64,000 bases of DNA, from positions 1 through 64,000 of the forward strand of contig CACWNW010000002.1 in NCBI GenBank assembly GCA_902762305.1, in the 5' to 3' direction. Each line of letters begins with the position of its first letter. Position 1 is the first letter of the stretch. Made by a program: the position numbers and the translations under genes. A model generated the notes under the pieces. That model did no database searches. It worked only from the letters and a program-made list of their open reading frames with translations, and was not told the DNA's origin. Below, piece after piece: positions 8,279 through 17,193 of the stretch. This DNA is from Fibrobacter succinogenes (GTDB lineage: Bacteria; Fibrobacterota; Fibrobacteria; Fibrobacterales; Fibrobacteraceae).

Positions 8279-9670
8279 CTACTTTTTGTCCATAAGCCAG
8301 GAGATTGCCTCGGACAGGCTGTGGACGCGCACGACCTTCATGCCCTCGAGCGTTTCGGGAAGCTTGCCGTTCGCCGGAACGACAGCCTCCACCATGCCGA
8401 GGCGGCGCGCCTCCTTGAGCCGCTGGTCCAGGAGCGCGACACTGCGCACCTCGCCCGAAAGTCCGAGCTCCCCGATGGCGATGGTCTGCCGCCCGAGCGG
8501 AATCCCGAGGTGGTTGCTCGCGATGGCGAGGGCGAGCGCAAGGTCGGAGGAAGCATCCGTCACCTTCATCCCGCCCGCGATGCTCGCGAACACGTCGGAG
8601 GCGCCTATCGCGACTCCCCCGAACTTTTCGAGAAGCGCGAGGATTATCGTGAGGCGTTTGGGGTCGATACCCGCGGCCACCCGCTGGGGAACGGCAAAAC
8701 CCGTCTGGTTCACGAGCGCCTGCGTCTCGAAGAGAAGCGCGCGCGAACCCTCGAGCGTACAGCACACGACGCTGCCGGGAGTAGGCGGCGTGTTCTCTTG
8801 CAAGAATACGCGGCTCGGGTTCGCCACCGACTCAAGCCCGTGGCTCGTCATCTCGAACACGCCTATCTCGTCGGTAGCCCCGAAGCGGTTCTTGATGGTC
8901 CGCAGCAGGCGGTACTGGTGGTTGCGGTCGCCCTCGAAGTAGACGACGGTATCGACCATGTGCTCGAGGATTCGCGGCCCCGCAATCTGCCCGTCCTTGG
9001 TCACATGCCCGATGAGGATGGTGATGCAGCCGCTGTTCTTCGCGAACACCATGAGGTCGAGCGTGCACTCGCGCAACTGCGTGGCGCTCCCCGGAGTTCC
9101 CGAGAGGTCGCCCTTGTAAACCGTCTGGATGGAATCGATGACCATGACCTGCGGCTTGAGTTCCTTCGCCTGTTCCACAATCTTCTCGAGGCTCGTCTCG
9201 CACAGGAGCAGCATGTCGGAACCCGAGACGTTCAGGCGTTCGCTCCGGAGCTTCACCTGGCAGGCGCTCTCTTCCCCGCTCACATACAGCGTCTTCACGC
9301 CGGCGGCTGTCATCGTGGCGAGCGTAGTCAGTACCAGTGTGGACTTGCCTATCCCGGGGTCGCCACCGATGAGCACCAGGGAACCTGGCGCAAGCCCGCC
9401 ACCAAGCACGCGGTCGAATTCCGCATTGGCGGTACTCAGCCGCCGCGTGTCTTCCGTCGCCACGTCCCGGAGCGGCACCACCTGGTGGACCGGGCCCCCA
9501 AGCCCGCGCCCGCCACGCGCCGCAGCCGCCACGACAGGCTCCACCGCATGTTCCTTGAGGGTGTTCCACGCCCCGCAGAACGGGCACTTCCCGACCCACT
9601 TGGGAGTCGTGTTGCCGCAATCCGTGCAGAGGTACTCAATTTCTTTCTTAGACTTGTTTAGTGCTACCAT
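8279..9670 (-). CDS. radA: DNA repair protein RadA
   Basis: RecA-like ATPase that helps branch migration and processing of recombination intermediates. It has an N-terminal four-Cys zinc finger (Cys15, 18, 29 and 32), Walker A GDPGIGKST near residue 103, the RadA-specific KNRFG motif near residue 258, and a Lon-protease-like C-terminal domain. The length (463 residues) is normal. The ATG at 9670 is preferred over 9676 because a TATATTAG box ends five bases before it. Confidence 0.95.
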   Translation of the reverse strand: MVALNKSKKEIEYLCTDCGNTTPKWVGKCPFCGAWNTLKEHAVEPVVAAAARGGRGLGGPVHQVVPLRDVATEDTRRLSTANAEFDRVLGGGLAPGSLVLIGGDPGIGKSTLVLTTLATMTAAGVKTLYVSGEESACQVKLRSERLNVSGSDMLLLCETSLEKIVEQAKELKPQVMVIDSIQTVYKGDLSGTPGSATQLRECTLDLMVFAKNSGCITILIGHVTKDGQIAGPRILEHMVDTVVYFEGDRNHQYRLLRTIKNRFGATDEIGVFEMTSHGLESVANPSRVFLQENTPPTPGSVVCCTLEGSRALLFETQALVNQTGFAVPQRVAAGIDPKRLTIILALLEKFGGVAIGASDVFASIAGGMKVTDASSDLALALAIASNHLGIPLGRQTIAIGELGLSGEVRSVALLDQRLKEARRLGMVEAVVPANGKLPETLEGMKVVRVHSLSEAISWLMDKK

Positions 9671-9675
9671 GTGCA

Positions 9676-9683
9676 CTAATATA
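9676..9683 (-). promoter_or_regulatory. TAnnTTTG-like box before radA
   Basis: TATATTAG, five bases (TGCAC) before the ATG at 9670. No ribosome site is present. Confidence 0.4.
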
Positions 9684-9752
9684 ACAAATGCGAACGACAG
9701 AAAGTGTCATTCGCATAGATAATGCACAAAAAAGCAGTCTTTTTACAAAAAT

Positions 9753-10316
9753 CTACTTCGCAGCGGGCTTGGAAACCACAGGGCGGATGCGCTTGCCGCA
9801 GAGGGTCACCACGATGTGGGCCTGAGCGAACATGTAGTAGGCGGTATCGCGGCTGTTGTTGAGCGTGGACTTCGGGTCGTAATCGTCCTTGGTCACGAAC
9901 ACCTCGGCAACGCCCGAAAGACTCACGTCCAAGGCACAGCGTTCGCACGGGAAGCCAATCACGTACAGCTTGGAGCCGGGGGGCACCTTCCCGCGGGCAT
10001 AGTGCAGCGCGTTGATTTCGGCATGCACCATGAAGGGGTACTTGTTCGCCTCGAACTCGTGATGGCTCAGGAGTTCGCCCGTATCGGCATCGAGCAGGTC
10101 GTAGGCGAGCAGCTGCTTTTCGCGGGTGTACGGGACGGTCTCGTCGTCGAAACCCGCAGGGGCGCCGTTGTAGCCGGTGCTTATCACACGGCCCTCGGCG
10201 CTCACGAGCACTGCGCCCATCTGGGTATTCTGGTCTTTGCTGAGGCGCGCCTGGGCGCACATCATCTGGGTATAGACTTCGTCACGAAGCTTGCTGCGGG
10301 ATTGTGAATTGTTCAT
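9753..10316 (-). CDS. dCMP deaminase family protein
   Basis: Zinc-dependent deaminase of the deoxycytidylate deaminase type, which makes dUMP from dCMP for thymidylate synthesis. His98-Ala-Glu100 and PCERC (Cys124, Cys127) form the zinc site and proton shuttle. It is 187 residues long, with an insertion of about 35 residues before the HAE motif. dut, which makes dUMP by another route, is at 13294-13731. The ATG follows TATATTTC by five bases. Confidence 0.86.
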   Translation of the reverse strand: MNNSQSRSKLRDEVYTQMMCAQARLSKDQNTQMGAVLVSAEGRVISTGYNGAPAGFDDETVPYTREKQLLAYDLLDADTGELLSHHEFEANKYPFMVHAEINALHYARGKVPPGSKLYVIGFPCERCALDVSLSGVAEVFVTKDDYDPKSTLNNSRDTAYYMFAQAHIVVTLCGKRIRPVVSKPAAK

Positions 10317-10321
10317 GCCTA

Positions 10322-10329
10322 GAAATATA
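10322..10329 (-). promoter_or_regulatory. TAnnTTTG-like box before the dCMP deaminase gene
   Basis: TATATTTC with TAGGC between it and the ATG, the same spacing as at purN, recN and rapA. Confidence 0.4.
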
Positions 10330-10337
10330 GCAAGGAG

Positions 10338-12050
10338 TTAACGCAACGTGACAGGAACAGAGCGATTTCCGCTTGGCGTCGAGACACGGACCAGGAAGCG
10401 CCCAGCCGACGGCAGGCCTTCCAGTTGCAGCAGGTTGCCCGAGGCGTTCTGGCTCACCGGCAGGCGCCTTCCGTCGTACGAGAACACTCCCGCACGCACG
10501 CGGCTCATCGATTCCATTCCAGGAATTTCGAGGACGATACGCCCCTCGCCCACCTGCGCCACACTCACTTCCAGAGATTTCTTGGCAACAGGCGTCGGGA
10601 TATTGATAGTTCCATCCAAGAACAAAATGGAGCCCTCGTTCTTGCAAGCATTGGCCTGGAAGCGAACGCCCGAGTAGACTATGGCATATTCGCTCGTAAC
10701 AAGCGTCTGGTCCGCCTTTCCTATAATTTCAATGTCGCCCTTGTTGGTACAACTGTCCAACTCAGCGAACAACAGGGAATCCGTGACGCCCACCAGGCCC
10801 GCAATCTTGCCGTCCACAGAGGTATCCTTCTTGATAGAGATTTTGCCATTGTTGACCGACTCCTTGAGAGTGATGGATTTAGTGCCTTGGCGAACATAAC
10901 CGACAAGCCCGCCGACAAAGGGGCTATCGGCATTCTCGACAACGATATTCCCGAAGTTCTGCAGGCGGGTACCCGACGGGGTTTCCCACAAGCCGGCAAT
11001 GCCCCCAACATAAGCGAGTTCCTGCGATCCGGTTCCATGATAAATGACGTCGCCATGGTTGATGCAGCTGTCCAGGACCATAGTCGAATCTCCCTGAATC
11101 AACCCGAAGAGTCCGCCCAAGGAGGCGTCCTTGCCCGTAAATTCAATCTTGCCGTAGTTGACGTTACCGACATACGTATTCCGGTATCCATGCACGGCGC
11201 TGACACCAATAAGGCCTCCTATAAAGGGTATCCCCTTGTTGGCCTCCACCTGTATATTACCCTTGTTCGTATTGCCCTTTATCACGGTCGAGGAAAGATT
11301 CTCCCCAGCCAAGCCGCCCACGGTCACGGAGATATTCCCCTTGGCAGTGATATTGGCTTCATTCGTATTGCCGGTAAAGTTTCCATTCGTTACCAGAGTT
11401 CCGATAAGGCCCCCCATGGTCATACCGTCGCTGGAAGTCGCCTGAAAAGAACCCTTTACCGTATTGTTATAAAAGCCGACCCAACCGGAAACCGCATTGC
11501 CCATGATGCCACCGACCTGCGAGCCCTCCGCCGTCGCACCGGACTTGTATTCCAGATCGACCGTATTGTTCCGCACAACAACGACGCCCGAGACCACCTG
11601 CGTTATAATCGCACCGGTAGTCGCAGAAACATGAAGATAAGCCTTATCGACAACGATGTTCTCGAAATAGAGGGTATCATCGGAGTCTACCATGATAGGA
11701 CCGAAGAGAGCCGGAGTCATAGTCTCATCCACATCTTCGTCGACAAACAGGTTCGAAATCTTGAAGCCACCGCCATCATAACTCCCGGCAAACGGGCCAA
11801 TGGCCTTCCAATTGCCTTTTTCGCGGCCGTACTTGGTCGAGAGGTCGATATCCGCGGTCTGCTTGAAGAACATACCCTCACCCATATTCGTGACGGGCAC
11901 GCCCTTGTAGTTAGTCGAGGTAATCACTGCCAAGCGCAGTTCTTCCAAATCCTCCGCAGATTCCACAGTAAGCGGGTTTCCCCTGGTACCATTTCCGGCG
12001 GCCCAGGCTCCTGCCATGAGCAACATTAATGCGGCAATGAATGAACGCAT
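10338..12050 (-). CDS. Secreted GLUG-like repeat protein with sorting-type C-terminus
   Basis: 570 residues from the ATG that follows AAGGAG. A signal peptide (MRSFIAALMLLMAGAWAAG) precedes a repetitive region in which segments such as GGLIG and GGLAG followed by N-x-G-x-I recur about every 45 residues, a GLUG-like beta-helix arrangement seen in surface adhesins. The last 70 residues are a compact domain ending in a basic strand (FLVRVSTPSGNRSVPVTLR), similar in layout to type IX secretion sorting domains. It is probably a surface or secreted protein. The pectate lyase at 36210 has a comparable end. Confidence 0.75.
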   Translation of the reverse strand: MRSFIAALMLLMAGAWAAGNGTRGNPLTVESAEDLEELRLAVITSTNYKGVPVTNMGEGMFFKQTADIDLSTKYGREKGNWKAIGPFAGSYDGGGFKISNLFVDEDVDETMTPALFGPIMVDSDDTLYFENIVVDKAYLHVSATTGAIITQVVSGVVVVRNNTVDLEYKSGATAEGSQVGGIMGNAVSGWVGFYNNTVKGSFQATSSDGMTMGGLIGTLVTNGNFTGNTNEANITAKGNISVTVGGLAGENLSSTVIKGNTNKGNIQVEANKGIPFIGGLIGVSAVHGYRNTYVGNVNYGKIEFTGKDASLGGLFGLIQGDSTMVLDSCINHGDVIYHGTGSQELAYVGGIAGLWETPSGTRLQNFGNIVVENADSPFVGGLVGYVRQGTKSITLKESVNNGKISIKKDTSVDGKIAGLVGVTDSLLFAELDSCTNKGDIEIIGKADQTLVTSEYAIVYSGVRFQANACKNEGSILFLDGTINIPTPVAKKSLEVSVAQVGEGRIVLEIPGMESMSRVRAGVFSYDGRRLPVSQNASGNLLQLEGLPSAGRFLVRVSTPSGNRSVPVTLR

Positions 12051-12114
12051 ATTAGATTCTCCTTTTTTCGTTGTGAAGAACATGGTAGTTTACTAAAAAA
12101 AAATTAGTTTATTT

Positions 12115-12152
12115 TACGTAAAAAAAAAGCCTATCGGCATAACCGACAGACT
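12115..12152 (-). terminator. Terminator downstream of the SDR gene
   Basis: On the minus strand an imperfect stem AGTCTGTCGG/CCGATAGGCT with loop TTATG is followed by at least eight T. It separates the SDR gene from the GLUG-like gene. Confidence 0.6.
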
Positions 12153-12201
12153 TTTTTCCAAAAATACGAGAATTTCGGTACTACAAAGCGATTATTCCGT
12201 A

Positions 12202-12939
12202 TTACGCTTCGACCTTCTCGCCCTTTTCGATGGCATCGGCGAGGGTCATGCCGGTAAATTCCTGGGCGCTAAACCAGCGGCCGCTCTTCTTGTCGTCCAA
12301 GAGCACGGAGACCATGGAACCCGGAATAACGGTTTCGGGTGCGTTGGGGGCATTCGGGCCACCGAGATCAGTGCGGAGCCAGCCCGGGTCCATCACGTTC
12401 ATCATCACGTCGGTGCCGTTCAGCTTGCAGGCGAAATCCTTCACGAACTTGGTGAGGGCGGCCTTCGCGCAGGCATAACCCATCAGCTCGGGCTCGTTCG
12501 CGATGCCACTCGTGGTAAGCTGCATGCGGCCAAAACCACGTTCAATCATGCCCGGCAAAAAGTGGTAGGCTATCTTGACGGGGGCAAAGAAGTTCACGGC
12601 CATCGCATGGTGGAAATCATCCATCGTATTGGTGAGGTAGTCGGTGAAGTAGTGGCTCATGAGGCCCGCGTTGTTAAACACGAGGTCCACCTGCACGCCC
12701 CAGCTGTCGATTTCGGCGAGGGCGGCATCGATTTCGGCTTCGCTCTCGAGGTTGCAGCCCACGGCACGCACCTCGACGCCGTACTTCTTGAGTTCGGCAA
12801 TTACGGGTTCGGCATGCGCCTTGTCGCGGCCCTGCAAGATGATGTTTGCACCGAGTTTTGCCATCTCGATAGCGGTAAGACGGCCCACACCACGGCAGCC
12901 GCCGGTAATCAAGGTCCATTTGCCCTTCACGTCAATCAT
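12202..12939 (-). CDS. Short-chain dehydrogenase/reductase
   Basis: 245-residue NAD(P)-dependent oxidoreductase of the SDR superfamily. Visible are the cofactor motif TGGCRGVG, the NNAG motif, Ser in LTTSGIAN and the catalytic pair in YACAK. The ATG at 12939 follows AAAGGG; an in-frame extension to 13020 has no support. The substrate is unknown, and neighbours (the GLUG-like protein and dut) give no clue. Confidence 0.82.
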   Translation of the reverse strand: MIDVKGKWTLITGGCRGVGRLTAIEMAKLGANIILQGRDKAHAEPVIAELKKYGVEVRAVGCNLESEAEIDAALAEIDSWGVQVDLVFNNAGLMSHYFTDYLTNTMDDFHHAMAVNFFAPVKIAYHFLPGMIERGFGRMQLTTSGIANEPELMGYACAKAALTKFVKDFACKLNGTDVMMNVMDPGWLRTDLGGPNAPNAPETVIPGSMVSVLLDDKKSGRWFSAQEFTGMTLADAIEKGEKVEA

Positions 12940-13293
12940 TTCAATCCCTTTGCGCGTTTGCGCGACTGCGACACCCCTGAACTTTGCATAAAGCACGCGG
13001 TGAGTCGGTGTTACAGGCAATAAAATAGACTTTTATGGTTCGCTCCGGACATTTTTTGCCGAGGAAAGCGTTTACAGGCGTAACAAATGCGCCCACAAGA
13101 AGGCATACGAAAAGCCCCTGCCGGGGTGACAGGGGCTAATTTCGTAGGCGCTTGACCCGAGGTCCTCACGCATACAAAAATAAATATAGCAGTTTTTTAT
13201 AAAAAATAACACGTAAATAGAGATTTTACAAAACAATATGTTCTCTCTGTGTTCCCAACTATATAACAAAAAGAATACAACAGAAACACACCC
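12940..13293. other. Gene-free stretch between dut and the SDR gene
   Basis: 354 bp. It holds the structured element at 13078-13171 with a TATATTTA box upstream on the minus strand, plus AT-rich sequence at 13180-13290. No convincing gene was seen. Confidence 0.6.
13078..13171 (-). ncRNA. Candidate structured RNA or complex hairpin
   Basis: On the minus strand the segment folds into nested helices: outer GCGTGA/TTACGC, a small GACC/GGTC hairpin, GCGCC/GGCGC, then TACGAAA/TTTCGTA stacked on AGCCCCTG/CAGGGGCT with a two-base bulge and a nine-base loop. TATATTTATTTTTG lies just upstream and could be its promoter. The inner helix followed by TTTT could act as a terminator for dut. No known RNA family is recognised, so it may be a stand-alone RNA, a dut 3' structure or a palindromic repeat. 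Confidence 0.35.
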
Positions 13294-13731
13294 CTAGAGC
13301 ACGCCGGTGCTTCCGAATCCGCCACGGTCGGCGCCGTCAAGCGGGCCTTCCTCGAAGGTGAGCGTCGGCTGGATTTCCATGATGCGGAACTGAGCGATGC
13401 GGCTCCCCTTCTCGATTACCACGTCGCGGGTGGCGTACACAGGCATTTTCCACCAGTCATTGGCCCCGCAGTAGCTCGAATCGACCACGCCCACCGAATT
13501 CGCCTGCAAGATACCGAAGTTCTTGAACGTGGAACTGCGCGGGGCGATATGCGCCTCGTAGCCCTCGGGCAACTTCATCGCCACACCCAGATGAATGAGC
13601 TTGAACTCGCCAGCCTTGAGCGTCACGGTCTCCGCCGCAGCGAGGTCGATCCAGTCGGACTTTCCGCCGATGTAGGTGAGTTTCGGGATGGAATCGTCGA
13701 GGTACTGAATTTTGATTGTCGCTGTTTTCAT
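13294..13731 (-). CDS. dut: dUTP diphosphatase
   Basis: Hydrolyses dUTP to dUMP and diphosphate, keeping uracil out of DNA and feeding dTMP synthesis. The 145-residue trimeric-type enzyme shows motif II PRSST, motif III GVVDSSYCGANDWW with the catalytic Asp, motif IV GSRIAQFR and the C-terminal glycine-rich motif V RGGFGSTG. All motifs are intact. Confidence 0.94.
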   Translation of the reverse strand: MKTATIKIQYLDDSIPKLTYIGGKSDWIDLAAAETVTLKAGEFKLIHLGVAMKLPEGYEAHIAPRSSTFKNFGILQANSVGVVDSSYCGANDWWKMPVYATRDVVIEKGSRIAQFRIMEIQPTLTFEEGPLDGADRGGFGSTGVL

Positions 13732-13859
13732 GGGGCCTCTATGGGTTTCTTAAGAAAAATAATAAAAATGAGCCTCCAGCCACTATTCATACCCCCCCTT
13801 TTTTCGTATTTTAGGAATAAGAAACGTTGACAACAATCAAATAAAATGGAGTATCGACA

Positions 13860-14549
13860 ATGAAGACACGTATTCCTGAAGCATTGATCATCGCCATAGC
13901 CATAATCGCATTTGGCGCTTTTGTCTATTGCGGCATAAACAAGGCAAGTGACCGCGGCCGAGTCGTGCACGTGCGCGGCCTCGCCGAAATGGAAGTCCCT
14001 GCAGACAAGGTATTCTGGAACATCAGCTACGGGCTGCTCGGAAACGACATGAAGGAACTCTTCAAGGACATAGCTACGAACAACAACATCATCAAGCAGT
14101 TCCTCGTCGACAACGGCATTGCGGCAGAAGATATCACCTTCAACCTGCCCAGCATAAACGACAACGAAGCGAATCCCTTCATGAAAAACAACTCCAGGTT
14201 CCGCTATTCCAGCAACACCAACCTTACCATCGCGACAAATAAAGTAGAGGCCGTCCGCGACCTCCAGCAAAAAATGGTCAACCTGATAGACATGGGCATA
14301 GTCATCAACAACAACTACGCCTCCTATGAATTCACGGGACTCAACGACATAAAGCCGCAGATGATAGAAAGCGCGACCAAGAACGCCCGCGCAGCAGCAG
14401 AAAAATTCGCAAAGGATTCCGAAAGCAAGCTCGGCAAGATCCGGAACGCCTCGCAGGGAGTATTCTCCATCGACAACCGCGACGAGAACACGCCCTATAT
14501 CAAGAAAATCCGAGTCGTGACAACCGTCGACTTCGCGCTCGAAGACTGA
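13860..14549 (+). CDS. SIMPL domain (DUF541) protein
   Basis: 229 residues with an N-terminal membrane anchor or signal (about 8-26) followed by a SIMPL-type domain: a VRGLAEMEVPADKVFW start, a central segment of alternating strands and helices, and a conserved-looking VVTTVDFAL end. Relatives lie in the periplasm and are of unclear role; some bind or respond to stress on proteins. It is divergently arranged to dut and has GGAG before the ATG. Confidence 0.75.
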   Translation: MKTRIPEALIIAIAIIAFGAFVYCGINKASDRGRVVHVRGLAEMEVPADKVFWNISYGLLGNDMKELFKDIATNNNIIKQFLVDNGIAAEDITFNLPSINDNEANPFMKNNSRFRYSSNTNLTIATNKVEAVRDLQQKMVNLIDMGIVINNNYASYEFTGLNDIKPQMIESATKNARAAAEKFAKDSESKLGKIRNASQGVFSIDNRDENTPYIKKIRVVTTVDFALED

Positions 14550-14583
14550 TTAGAGCAACTTTAGCGGCTGGTGTTCACCCGCC

Positions 14584-14931
14584 TCAAATAACCGCGTCGA
14601 TTTTTTCGTTCCAGTGGTCCGTAGTTTCACGGGCCACTTCGTTTCCGCAATCGTAGATGCACAAGAAGCAGATTTCGTTCACGACCTCGTAATCGGAGCC
14701 GCCGTTAAACACGTTGGCGTTGCCGTATTCTTCGCGGTCTTTCCACAGATAGACTTTGCAGGCGTTCTGTGCAGAAACCGATTTGCAATAGGCGGAGAGT
14801 ATGTCTTCGGTGAGGTCGGCCGCAGTCCCGGCACCCGCAGCAACAGGCGACGCGAGGACTTCGGCCAGCGTTATGACGCGCGTGCCATCCTTGGCCAAGA
14901 TTCGCCCTGCGATGTTGAATTCGACTTCCAT
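14584..14931 (-). CDS. Hypothetical protein
   Basis: 115 residues, not recognised. It has no signal peptide or membrane helix. The composition is mixed acidic, and there are four cysteines in the second half, including CLCIYDC-like spacing within FLCIYDC. It lies 42 bases downstream of trmJ in the same direction and may be co-transcribed. Confidence 0.5.
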   Translation of the reverse strand: MEVEFNIAGRILAKDGTRVITLAEVLASPVAAGAGTAADLTEDILSAYCKSVSAQNACKVYLWKDREEYGNANVFNGGSDYEVVNEICFLCIYDCGNEVARETTDHWNEKIDAVI

Positions 14932-14973
14932 AGCTTATTGCTGTTTGCTTATTGCGTTTTTTATTGCGGGTTG

Positions 14974-15756
14974 TTACTGCCCGCAAGCCTCTTCCGTTTT
15001 TTCAGCAGCTTCCTTGGCAGCCTTGTCCGCGGCACGTTCGAGTCGTGCAGGCTTCCCAGCAAGGTTGCGGATGAGGCCAAAAAGTGCAGAAAGTTCGTTG
15101 CGCGTCGGGTGGATGCGCTGAAGAAGCGTGTTCAGGAAGTTGTCGCGCCAAGCCTGGTCGTGGTATTGCCCCGTCAGGTAACGGTCCAGGAACTTCTTGA
15201 AACTATCGATCTGGTCGATGGTCGCCGGGGCCGTCTCGCAGGCACCCTTCGTACCACGCTTCGCACGACCTTCGCCATTCGCGAGTGCGCCACTGCGGCA
15301 AAGTTCATACAAACCAACCGTCACCGCCTGCGCCAAGTTGAGGCTCATGAGCCCCGGCACCGGAATTTCGCACTGGTACGTGCAAGCGTTCACCTCTTCG
15401 GTCTCGAGCCCGCAGGATTCGCGCCCGAACACGAGCGCAATCGTGCCGTTCTCGGGCAAAAGTTCCGCAAGCCCGGGCATCATCGTATGCTTGATGGCGG
15501 AACCGTAAATGCGGCGGCTGAACGCGACAGCACAGGCGCAATCGCCGATGGCGTCCTCAAACTTGTGCACGATGGTCGCCTTGTCCAGGACCTCGTGGCT
15601 GTTCGGTGCAGTGTGGTAGGAATTTTCAATCACCTTGTCGCGCTTCGGGTAGACGATATACAGTTCGTCGAGAGCGTAACAGTGCATGGCGCGGGCCACA
15701 AAGCCCACATTGTGAGGATGTTCCGGTTCAACAAGTACAACTCTAAACTTTCGCAT
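14974..15756 (-). CDS. trmJ: tRNA (cytidine/uridine-2'-O)-methyltransferase TrmJ
   Basis: SPOUT-class methyltransferase of the TrmH/TrmJ group, which 2'-O-methylates position 32 of tRNAs. The N-terminal domain has VEPEHPHNVGFVARAM, then ALVFGRESCGL and the knot segment IPVPGLMSLNLAQAV that binds AdoMet. The C-terminal region of about 90 residues matches the TrmJ-type extension. It is 260 residues long and starts three bases after the nucleotidyltransferase gene, so the two form an operon. Confidence 0.88.
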   Translation of the reverse strand: MRKFRVVLVEPEHPHNVGFVARAMHCYALDELYIVYPKRDKVIENSYHTAPNSHEVLDKATIVHKFEDAIGDCACAVAFSRRIYGSAIKHTMMPGLAELLPENGTIALVFGRESCGLETEEVNACTYQCEIPVPGLMSLNLAQAVTVGLYELCRSGALANGEGRAKRGTKGACETAPATIDQIDSFKKFLDRYLTGQYHDQAWRDNFLNTLLQRIHPTRNELSALFGLIRNLAGKPARLERAADKAAKEAAEKTEEACGQ

Positions 15757-15759
15757 ATA

Positions 15760-16632
15760 CTAAACCTTCCAAATAAATCCCTTACCGCGGATTTCGTTCT
15801 CGACGGTTTCACCTTCTGCGATTTCCGCTCCGGCATAAATCACGGAGTGCTTGATTGTAACGCCTGCGGGAATTTTTACGCCGGGCTCGATTACGGCCTC
15901 GTTCACGTCACGGCCCAGTTCCTTCAAGCGGGCCTCCACCGCAGCCATCAGGCCCTCGGGCGAGCCCATGTCAATCCAGGTCGCGTGCAGTTGCGTCATG
16001 TCCACGAACGGAGCGCGGCCCGCGGCGATTTCCTGCTTCCAAAATTCTCGGATATCGGATTCGCCCTCACGAATTCGCGAGAGGGCCGCATCGCTGTACC
16101 ACGAAACACCCGAAAACGTCGCAGGAGTTCCGGAAGTTTCGCCGAAGCGCCCGGCAATTCCCGCCAAGCGACCATCAGCGCCCACACGGAAGGTGTTTAC
16201 CTTCGGGAAGTCCACCGCCAAGAGCGCCGCCTGCGGGCCATTCGGACGAGCCGCCAAAGACTGCGCGTTGCTCACGAACGCACGCAGGTCAAAAATGCAA
16301 TAGGCGTCGCCGTTCATCACGAGCAAGCCACCGCGGTAACCCTCTGCATAAATGCGGCGCAACGGCCCCGCCGTTCCCAAGATTTCCGGCTGTTCCACCC
16401 AGACTTTCTCGAATCCGAGCGCATAGCCCGCCTCCACCACCTGTTCCGCCAAGTAATGGGCGTTCGCATGCAGGCGCACATTCCCGATGGCACAGGCCTT
16501 TCGGGCCTGCAAATCGAGAATCGAAGCGTCCACCACGGGCACGAGCGGCTTAGGCACGTCGTTCGTAAGCGGCCGCAGGCGCGTCCCGAGCCCAGCCGCC
16601 AAAATCAAAACGTTCAGGGAACTATTATCCAT
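15760..16632 (-). CDS. Sugar-phosphate nucleotidyltransferase (MurU-like)
   Basis: Transfers a nucleotide to a sugar phosphate. The N-terminal Rossmann-like domain starts LILAAGLGTRLRPLT with PKPLVPV, and LLVMNGDAY supplies the metal-binding Asp. After about residue 230 come hexapeptide-like turns (IEPGVKIPAGVTIKHSVIYAGAEI). The size and layout fit mannose-1-phosphate guanylyltransferase or the cell-wall recycling enzyme MurU; the substrate is not determined. The ATG at 16632 is preferred because TACATTTG ends five bases upstream. Confidence 0.8.
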   Translation of the reverse strand: MDNSSLNVLILAAGLGTRLRPLTNDVPKPLVPVVDASILDLQARKACAIGNVRLHANAHYLAEQVVEAGYALGFEKVWVEQPEILGTAGPLRRIYAEGYRGGLLVMNGDAYCIFDLRAFVSNAQSLAARPNGPQAALLAVDFPKVNTFRVGADGRLAGIAGRFGETSGTPATFSGVSWYSDAALSRIREGESDIREFWKQEIAAGRAPFVDMTQLHATWIDMGSPEGLMAAVEARLKELGRDVNEAVIEPGVKIPAGVTIKHSVIYAGAEIAEGETVENEIRGKGFIWKV

Positions 16633-16637
16633 TACTG

Positions 16638-16645
16638 CAAATGTA
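16638..16645 (-). promoter_or_regulatory. TAnnTTTG box before the nucleotidyltransferase gene
   Basis: TACATTTG, an exact match to TAnnTTTG, with CAGTA between it and the ATG. Confidence 0.5.
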
Positions 16646-16677
16646 GAAAAACAGGTTGCATCACAAAAGACCATCCT

Positions 16678-17097
16678 TTAAGCAAAGGATATTTCGAGTT
16701 TCTTTCCCAACGCATTCGCAATTCTATATAGGGTCTCAACAGACGGAGAACCATTCGGGGTTTCAAAACGCTGGTAAGCCTGAGGCGTCATTCCTGCAGC
16801 CTTAGCCACCTGCGACTTTTTCATTCCACGACGAGCCTCAAAAATCTTGTAAGCAATCTCCACTTTGGGCGACAAAGCTACAGGGAACAGCCCCTTTTTA
16901 GGATCAGGCTCCGTCTTGGGATAGATAAACGTATAACCGAGTTCCAGGTCACTTTCCATGGCACCATCCAGCGCGTCTTTCGCCTGCGCAAGAGCTTCCT
17001 TTTGCGTACGACCGAATGCATTCACATTCGGCAAATCAGGAAAAGATACCACAAAACCCATCTTCTTGTCTTTTTCAACCTTTGCTGCGTAATCCAT
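16678..17097 (-). CDS. hicB: HicB-family antitoxin with XRE-type DNA-binding domain
   Basis: 139 residues. The first 60 form the HicB fold (GFVVSFPDLPNVNAFGRTQKEALAQAKDAL), which normally binds and blocks a HicA mRNA-cleaving toxin. Residues of about 85-139 form a helix-turn-helix (KKSQVAKAAGMTPQAYQRFE) that would bind the operon promoter. The ATG at 17097 follows AGGAG with six bases between; an in-frame TTG at 17103 overlaps this site. The hicA gene that should precede it is reduced to 24 codons, so this is an orphan antitoxin unless the sequence has a deletion. Confidence 0.88.
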   Translation of the reverse strand: MDYAAKVEKDKKMGFVVSFPDLPNVNAFGRTQKEALAQAKDALDGAMESDLELGYTFIYPKTEPDPKKGLFPVALSPKVEIAYKIFEARRGMKKSQVAKAAGMTPQAYQRFETPNGSPSVETLYRIANALGKKLEISFA

Positions 17098-17113
17098 GTT
17101 CAACTCCTACTAA

Positions 17114-17188
17114 TCAAAGGTCACCCGTAGTTCGGGTATGTTTCCAGCCTCTGTCTTCTGCGTATTTACAAATTTCTCTGAATTTCAT
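17114..17188 (-). pseudogene. hicA: Remnant of HicA toxin gene
   Basis: A 24-codon reading frame starts MKFREICKYAEDRGWKHTR, which matches the N-terminus of HicA (MKxRE...L..GW...R..G), then stops at a point where the family continues with the catalytic His (GSHH) and about 35 more residues. It lies between a consensus promoter and hicB, exactly where hicA belongs. It lacks the catalytic histidine and cannot be an active toxin as it stands. Confidence 0.65.
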
Positions 17189-17193
17189 AGGTT

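Noticed and set aside
13072-13269. Minus-strand frame of 65 codons
   Set aside because: It runs through the structured element at 13078-13171 and has no coding signal.
16678-17188. Intact HicAB toxin-antitoxin system
   Set aside because: The toxin frame stops after 24 codons and lacks the catalytic His.
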